A program made the position numbers and the translations under genes. Positions 58,586-64,000 of a stretch of 64,000 nucleotides of DNA are shown here, one piece after another. How positions within the stretch are numbered: the stretch's first letter is position 1; each line of letters begins with the position of its first letter. The notes under the pieces are model-generated. The model searched no databases. It saw only the letters and a program-made list of their open reading frames with translations, and was not told the DNA's origin. The DNA is from Bathynomus jamesi (Eukaryota; Arthropoda; Malacostraca; Isopoda; Cirolanidae). The DNA lies in assembly GCA_023014485.1 (NCBI GenBank), contig JAJOZX010001568.1, forward strand, positions 493,501-557,500. The letters run 5' to 3'.

Positions 58586-59794
58586 TAGTGATGTAGGTCA
58601 CATCCGCATCCGCATCCGCGGAACATCCGCACATTTTCTCGCATCCGCATCCGCACTTTGGACTGCGGATGTCGTGCGGATGTGGACCGTTGAGATAAAA
58701 CGTCAATAATAAGCGGAAATTATCAAATTCTACTATAATAATAGAACTAGTTCATTGTGCGCAAAAGTGATGCAAGCGACAAGACGAGAGGCTGTTCTTG
58801 TATGAAGTTACTCTCTTGCAACCTACTTAGATCCACGTTACAAAGCTAAGTTATTTTCACCTAGTACATTAGAACGAGTTAAATCATCACTTGGCAAAGC
58901 AGTTGAAGAGCTTCAATCTCTTGAATCTGTCGCTTCGCCACCCACCAAAAGAATAAAAGTTTCAGTGACAGAACCAACACCTTCAACAAGCAAATCTATC
59001 ACAGAATCTCTCTCTCAGTTTCTTGAGTCAAGCAGCGATGACGAGACCTACGCGATGTCAAAAGATGTAGTAAAAATGATCGAGAGCTATCACCAAGAAA
59101 AACGCCTGGCTGCATGTGACAATCCTATTAGTTGGTGGAAAAATACGCAGAATATCTATCCATACTTGAGTAAACTTGCAAGGAAACATTTAGCACGTCC
59201 TCCAACAAGCGTACCAAGCGAGAGATTATTTAGCACTGCTGGATTAATATATGATGAAAAGAGAAACAGACTGGCAGCAGAAAAGGCAGAAAAATTAATG
59301 TTCCTTAAGCATAACCTTCCTATAATTAAGTTTGAATATTAAACGATGAACATCTTAGTTTACTTTATTTTAATTACTCATTTATAAATATGCCTAATAA
59401 AACTTTAAACTTAATATAAATAGTTATCAAGCTAATTAAAGATCTCTTTCTATAAGGGTGGAGGTTGGGGAAAGAGGTCGGGTAACGCAATTATGGTTTC
59501 TAATTGTGGCTGAAACTCAACAAAATATAACGAATTTATTTGCAGACGAATTCACTAATTGATTTCTATATTAGTTAGATGCTTGCTATTATTTTATATG
59601 TTCAGGGAAAAGTACAGCAATTATTGTACAATTAATCAATTATACTACATTATAGCTACAGCTCTCTCTATATAATAACTTATTATATACGTTAAACACA
59701 ACAAATCTCGAATATATCCTAAAAAATAACGAAAATGTAGACATCCGCATCCGCATCCGCGGATGTGAAAAAAATGACATCCGCTACATCACTA
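58586..59794 (+). mobile_element. hAT transposon with internally deleted transposase
   Basis: Inverted ends TAGTGATGTAG with CATCCGCATCCGCATCCGC tandem units next to them on both sides. The frame open from about 58818 to 59342 encodes the C-terminal part of a ZBED-type hAT transposase. It begins with the typical ATYLDPRYKAKLFS and ends in the dimerisation domain (SVPSERLFSTAGLIYDEKRN, LMFLKHNLP). The BED finger and most of the RNase H-like catalytic core are absent. The 8-bp duplication cannot be read because the flanks are (TA)n. Confidence 0.87.
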
Positions 59795-59851
<57 letters not shown>

Positions 59852-59853
<2 letters not shown>

Positions 59854-60345
59854 GGGACCGACCGAAAGTACTTTGGCACTTTCGGAACCGAAGCCGAAAG
59901 TTGGCTCGACTTTCGGCCGAAACCGAAACCGAAAGTAGAGTACTTTATATGAAAGTATTGTAATATAAAATGGAATACTAATACTTTATATGTAATGTAA
60001 TTCAATCGCTTTATTATTCCTTTTCATGCAAACTGTAGCACATAATTAAAGAAAACTCAAAAAACATTCCAAAAATATTAATGTTCATTAATGTAAATTA
60101 ATAAGAAAACTAAGACATTTCGATTCATTCAATATTCAAAGTTCAAATATTTCAAATGGTTTTTGAAAGGAGGATGACATCTTCAGCGTTCACTGGGGTC
60201 AAATTTGCCCGTTTGGTGTTGATGACATTGCCTGCAGTAGAAAAGAGTCGCTCCGATTCCACTGAACCCGAAGGGCAGTTCGGTCAAGTTTACTTTCGGT
60301 TTCAGGCCGAAACCGAAACTGAAACCGAACTTCGGTCGGTCCCTA
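59852..60345 (-). mobile_element. Second hAT relative with (CCGAAA) arms
   Basis: Inverted ends GGGACCGACCGAAAGT and the complement of GGGACCGACCGAAG, followed by repeated GGCCGAAACCGAAAC units. The minus strand at 60264-60156 encodes VESERLFSTAGNVINTKR, continuing NLTPVNAEDVILL, the end of the hAT dimerisation domain. This is the only coding remnant, in a frame without a start. Confidence 0.8.
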
Positions 60346-60361
60346 ATATATATATATATAT

Positions 60362-60365
<4 letters not shown>

Positions 60366-60399
<34 letters not shown>
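60366..60399. repeat. (GA)n microsatellite
   Basis: About 17 GA units. Confidence 0.95.
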
Positions 60400-60404
<5 letters not shown>

Positions 60405-61009
60405 TAAGTTTAGGACTCCATTAAATCGTAGCTGATCCAAAAATCCAAAAATTAAAAATGACGATAGAGAGGGTGCTAGGACAACTGCCCCCTGGATAAC
60501 TGCCCCCCGGACAATTGCCCCCGGACAACTGCCCCCCGGACAAATGCCCCCGTAGGACAATTGCCCCAAAAACAGTTTGAAATAAACATCTTACAAACTT
60601 TACTAACTGTATATATGTGGAAAATATATACAGACTCCTTAAATTAGGTGTGTGCCTGCGTTTGTGCGTGTATGAATGTATATTGGTGACCTTTAAATTA
60701 TTTCATTTTAAATTTATATTGGAATAAGAGCTAACTTTATATATTTGTGATAAATATTTTCAAAAGATATTACAGTTTCTAATGTATGAGTACCTTTAGT
60801 TTAAGTTTTATTCTTTCTCCTTAAATTAGGTATGTGCGTGCATGTGTGCGTGTAAGAATCTATATCGGTGACCTTTAAATTATTCCAAAGTAGTTCATCA
60901 CCTGCCTTCCTATAAGTGCGTCAGATTTATTCTCTCTCTTCGATAACCCCCTCTAATGGAGTTCGTAAAAAGTGAACGTGGGAAACTTAAACTAATCTAC
61001 TGTACGTAC

Positions 61010-62725
61010 AGTATAATGGTTTTATACAGGGTGTCCCGTAAGTCTGGACCCATAGGGAAAAATAATAAAATTACAAAATAGTCCAAAAATTTATTACATA
61101 ATCTGTTCAAAGTGTCCGCCGTTGTGTCGCACACATAGTTGAAGACGCAATCTCCACTGCGACAGCACTTTCTGAATCACAGTCGCAGAAATTTCTTGAC
61201 ACGCCTCCACAATGCGTGCTTTAAGGTGGAAAATGTTCTGAAGTTTGACCTCGTACACTTTGGCTTTCAAGTGGCCCCACAAATAAAAATCATAATAAAA
61301 AATAATAAAAAAATAATAATAATAAAATAATAATAATAACATAATAAAAAAATATATTATAAATCCCTATGGGTCCAGACTTACGGGACACCCTGTATAT
61401 GTGAAACAGAAAGAGCTTGCTCATAATGTCATTTCGTATGAATGTGAACAGCGTCGCCGTGGTAAATGTAAAGCTAAAGTAAAGGTTTGTGAAGACAAAA
61501 TAGTCGGTGAAATTAATGAACACACTCATTCCTTAGAAAACGAACGCCCCGAGCTATTGGTAATACGAGAAAAAATAAAGACAAGAGCAATAAGTTCCCA
61601 AGAGACGGCACAGCAAATAATCACCCAATCGGTGGAGGGGTTATCAGAAGGTGCAATGGCAAAACTACCACCTGTGCGCCACATACGGCGCGCAATCAGA
61701 CGTCACAAACAAGCAGTGAGTGCCCCACATCCGATTCCTGCAAACCTTTCTGAACTAATTGTTCCTGACGAGTTAAAAAAAACGGCTGGTGGAGAAAATT
61801 TCTTGCTGGACGACAGTTGGCTTGGTGATCGACGTATTTTAATTTTTTCTACAACACAAAACATGGCACTACTGGAGAACTCAGAAAACTGGTTTAGTGA
61901 TGGAACTTTTAAAACAACGCCCGAATTGTTCTATCAACTTTACAGCGTTCATGCTTTGGTTTCAAAAAGAATCATCCCTTGTGTGTATGTGCTTTTACCA
62001 AACAAGCAACATTCGACTTACAAATATCTCTTTGAAAAACTCCTTACTATCAACCCACGGCTTAGTCCTAAAACTTTCTTATAGATTATGAAGAAGCGGC
62101 TCGAAGGGCCATTAAAGAGGTTTTCCCTAATACAGTAATCAAAGGATGTTTCTACCATCTTTCTCAAAATATATATCGAAAAGTTCAGTCTAACGGGTTA
62201 CAAGAAAAATACCAGAGCGAGGCTGATTTCTCCTTAAAAGTTCGTATGATACCCGCACTGGCATTCGTCTCACCAAATGAAGTTATTGGCGCATTTGAAA
62301 TGTTGGCAGAAGTAATGCCAATTGAGGCTGAAAGTATTATAGATTACTTTGAAGATAATTACATTGGCAGAAGGAGAAGACTTAGTAGACGAGCTCCTCG
62401 ATTTTCTATTGAAATGTGGAATATGTATGAACGAGTCATAGATGAGCTCCCGCGAACAAATAACTCAATAGAAGGATGGCATAGTCACATGCAAGCAAGT
62501 GTCACTTCTTATCACCCAAATATCTGGAAATTTTTACAAGTTTTAAAGAGAGAGCAGGCTTTGAATGACGTAACAATTCGGCAGACGGTTGCAGGGCACG
62601 AAGAACCTCCAAAAAAGCGCAAGTACGAAGATTCTTCTAGAAGAATACGAAATATTGTTGAAGACTTTGAAAATCGCACTATCATGGATTTCTTAAGGGG
62701 TATAGCCTATAACTTGAAATTTTAA
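61010..62725 (+). pseudogene. MULE transposase with FLYWCH zinc finger, interrupted and frameshifted
   Basis: Begins with a FLYWCH-type finger whose first residues (NGFI) lie at about 61015-61026, just before the inserted mariner, and continue after it as YVKQKELAHN, then YECEQRRRGKCKA and INEHTHS. The DDE core of the MULE domain has WFSDGTFKTTP (first D), IDYEEAAR (second D, 62084), GCFYHLSQ (the C..H motif) and NNSIEGWHSHM (glutamate). A one-base frameshift at about 62080 separates 61401-62084 from 62084-62725. Most catalytic positions survive. The start codon was not found. Confidence 0.88.
61027..61395 (-). mobile_element. Mariner-like deletion derivative nested in the MULE
   Basis: 369 bp, inverted ends CAGGGTGTCCCGTAAGTCTG and complement, TA duplications at 61025-61026 and 61396-61397. 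The minus frame encodes the end of a transposase (FYLWGHLKAKVYEV, later VRHNGGHFEQIM). Removing it with one TA restores the FLYWCH frame of the host MULE. It includes a (TAA)n-like run at 61287-61350. Confidence 0.9.
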
Positions 62726-62941
62726 TTTTTCAATAAATGAATTCCTTTATCAATTCCCTTTTTTTTTAAATTTCAATAAATTGTTTTAAGTAACCAATTT
62801 TTATTTTTACCTTTTACGGGGGGGGCAATTGTCCGGGGGGCAATTGTCCTACGGGGGCAATTGTCCGGGGGGCAGTTGTCCTGGGGCAATTGTCCGGGGG
62901 GCAGTTATCCAGGGGGCAGTTGTCCGGACACCGATAGAGAG

Positions 62942-63192
62942 TGTAAGTAGTGATGTCTGTAATTAGTGAATGAGAATAAAATGGGGAATACTCGTAGAGA
63001 TCGTGCAGTTATCAGTTAACGAGTCTTTATTGTAGGTAAAAGCAGATAAAGATTGTTGAACAACCATAAACTTTTGAGATCTTAATATTTCCAAAACTTT
63101 TTTAAGATTTGACTAAACAATTTTAATTACTTACTTTTGGTGAATCATTTCCTACATTAAAAAGTGACAAAATAAATAAATAAAACTGTTAA

Positions 63193-63240
<48 letters not shown>

Positions 63241-63743
63241 GGAGAGATAGATTCAGAACAAGCAGAAGATTTAGGCGTATTTGCTAATAATACAAACACC
63301 ATTATTGTTTTTTTTTATTTTTGCAACAACCAGTAAAATAATAACAACCAACTGATTCGGAAAGCAAGGGAGGACCTATAAATTAATTATCTTACAGTAA
63401 CTGTGATCTTTACAACTTTGACTAAACGAGTGATTTTCATACACGTTTGTATTCCAAGTTCTAGACACCGCATTTGAAGAAGTAACTCCATCTAAGTTGA
63501 TTTTTAATCCTGACTCTGATTTTGATGATCGAGCGATCTAACTTAATTTTAAGGACCTCAAATCCTCCATCCACTTCTGATTTAAGGAAAATTATCAAAA
63601 TTTCTTTGCCCCTCGAAATTATTTAATATTCATACGTATTTATGTACAGTATCTGGGCCACCCTTTTTTTTTTTTATTTATTACTGTTTGTTGTTAACCC
63701 CTGAGTCACTTCCATGTCGAATTCCTTCAGGTTCACATCGAGG

Positions 63744-63799
<56 letters not shown>

Positions 63800-64000
63800 A
63801 GCAGACGAGCTCTGTTTGAAAATAGTCGTTTTTAACCAATCCTTTCTCTTTATTATCGTTTTGATATTTTTATTCCGAGAATTCTTTCATCACATTTTAA
63901 TTGTTGAGTTTTGTTCATATATATAATGTTACAGTAAACTTGTGAAACTAGTGATTTCATGAAATCCCTAAAATTTTCAGTAATTTTGCGTAATTACTGT
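62942..64000. other. Unassigned sequence with (AAT)n and (GA)n tracts
   Basis: About 1 kb. (AAT)n at 63193-63239 and (GA)n at 63750-63798. No gene or TIR recognised. Confidence 0.5.

Larger units (their letters stand above)
60472..62932 (+). mobile_element. MULE (Mutator-like) transposon with minisatellite TIRs
   Basis: 2461 bp, starting GGTGCTAGGACAACTGCC and ending GGCAGTTGTCCGGACACC. Both arms (about 60472-60568 and 62817-62932) are tandem arrays of a 13-14-bp unit GGACAACTGCCCCC in inverted orientation. Flanked by a perfect 9-bp duplication GATAGAGAG (60463-60471, 62933-62941), the Mutator hallmark. A mariner derivative is nested inside at 61027-61395. One transposase gene on the plus strand. 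Confidence 0.92.

Overview
This window looks like intronic DNA of a eukaryote, most likely an arthropod and possibly a crustacean. The species is inferred and is not proven by the sequence. Three things point this way. Two spliced exons on the + strand (3280-3456 and 14080-14239) encode consecutive parts of the kinase-homology domain of a receptor-type guanylate cyclase. The DNA is very rich in (TA)n, (CA)n, (GA)n and (AAT)n microsatellites and in CCTAA-type motifs. The transposon mix (DD41D mariner-like, mariner, Tc1, hAT, FLYWCH-MULE, Ginger-like, CR1, RTE-like and Penelope) is typical of aquatic and other arthropods. There is no sign of prokaryotic organisation, and almost every long open frame belongs to a transposable element.

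Layout. 1-3.3 kb: the 3' half of a CR1-like LINE, interrupted by a palindromic 8-bp-TSD MITE, then CCTAA-containing tandem repeats, then the first guanylate cyclase exon. 3.5-14 kb: the intron between the two exons, packed with MITEs, a perfect 76-bp-arm foldback, a three-deep nest (tandem-repeat TIR element > repeat C > DD41D deletion derivative), an inverted pair of Penelope termini with hammerhead-like motifs, a SINE and a long-TIR DD41D transposon. 14.2-24 kb: second exon, a decayed Tc1, more copies of the palindromic MITE, SINE and tRNA-like pieces and a truncated DD41D element. 24-32 kb: two CR1-like copies head to head around a (TA)n tract, one of them carrying an apparently intact mariner. 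32-38 kb: DD41D deletion derivatives around (TA)n tracts. 38.7-41 kb: second copy of the first CR1 family. 42.7-45 kb: a Ginger-like integrase-type DNA transposon. 45-51.8 kb: an RTE-like LINE split by an intact 1178-codon LINE that carries a 2A-like motif. 51.8-54.4 kb: a Penelope-like element with GIY-YIG endonuclease and inverted terminal regions. 54.4-58.5 kb: mariner derivative, SINE and a third CR1-group LINE. 58.6-60.3 kb: two hAT relatives. 60.5-62.9 kb: a MULE with minisatellite TIRs, a 9-bp TSD and a nested mariner derivative. The rest is microsatellites and unassigned DNA.

The only host gene seen is the guanylate cyclase. Its exons are 10.6 kb apart, and I could not find a third exon in the following 50 kb. 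The most noteworthy signals are four hammerhead-ribozyme-like motifs in the Penelope termini; a palindromic MITE family whose insertions are proven by perfect 8-bp duplications and, once, by a paralogous empty site; the 2A-bearing LINE whose stop codon abuts its (AAC)n tail; and several unrelated DNA transposons whose terminal inverted repeats are built of short tandem repeats.
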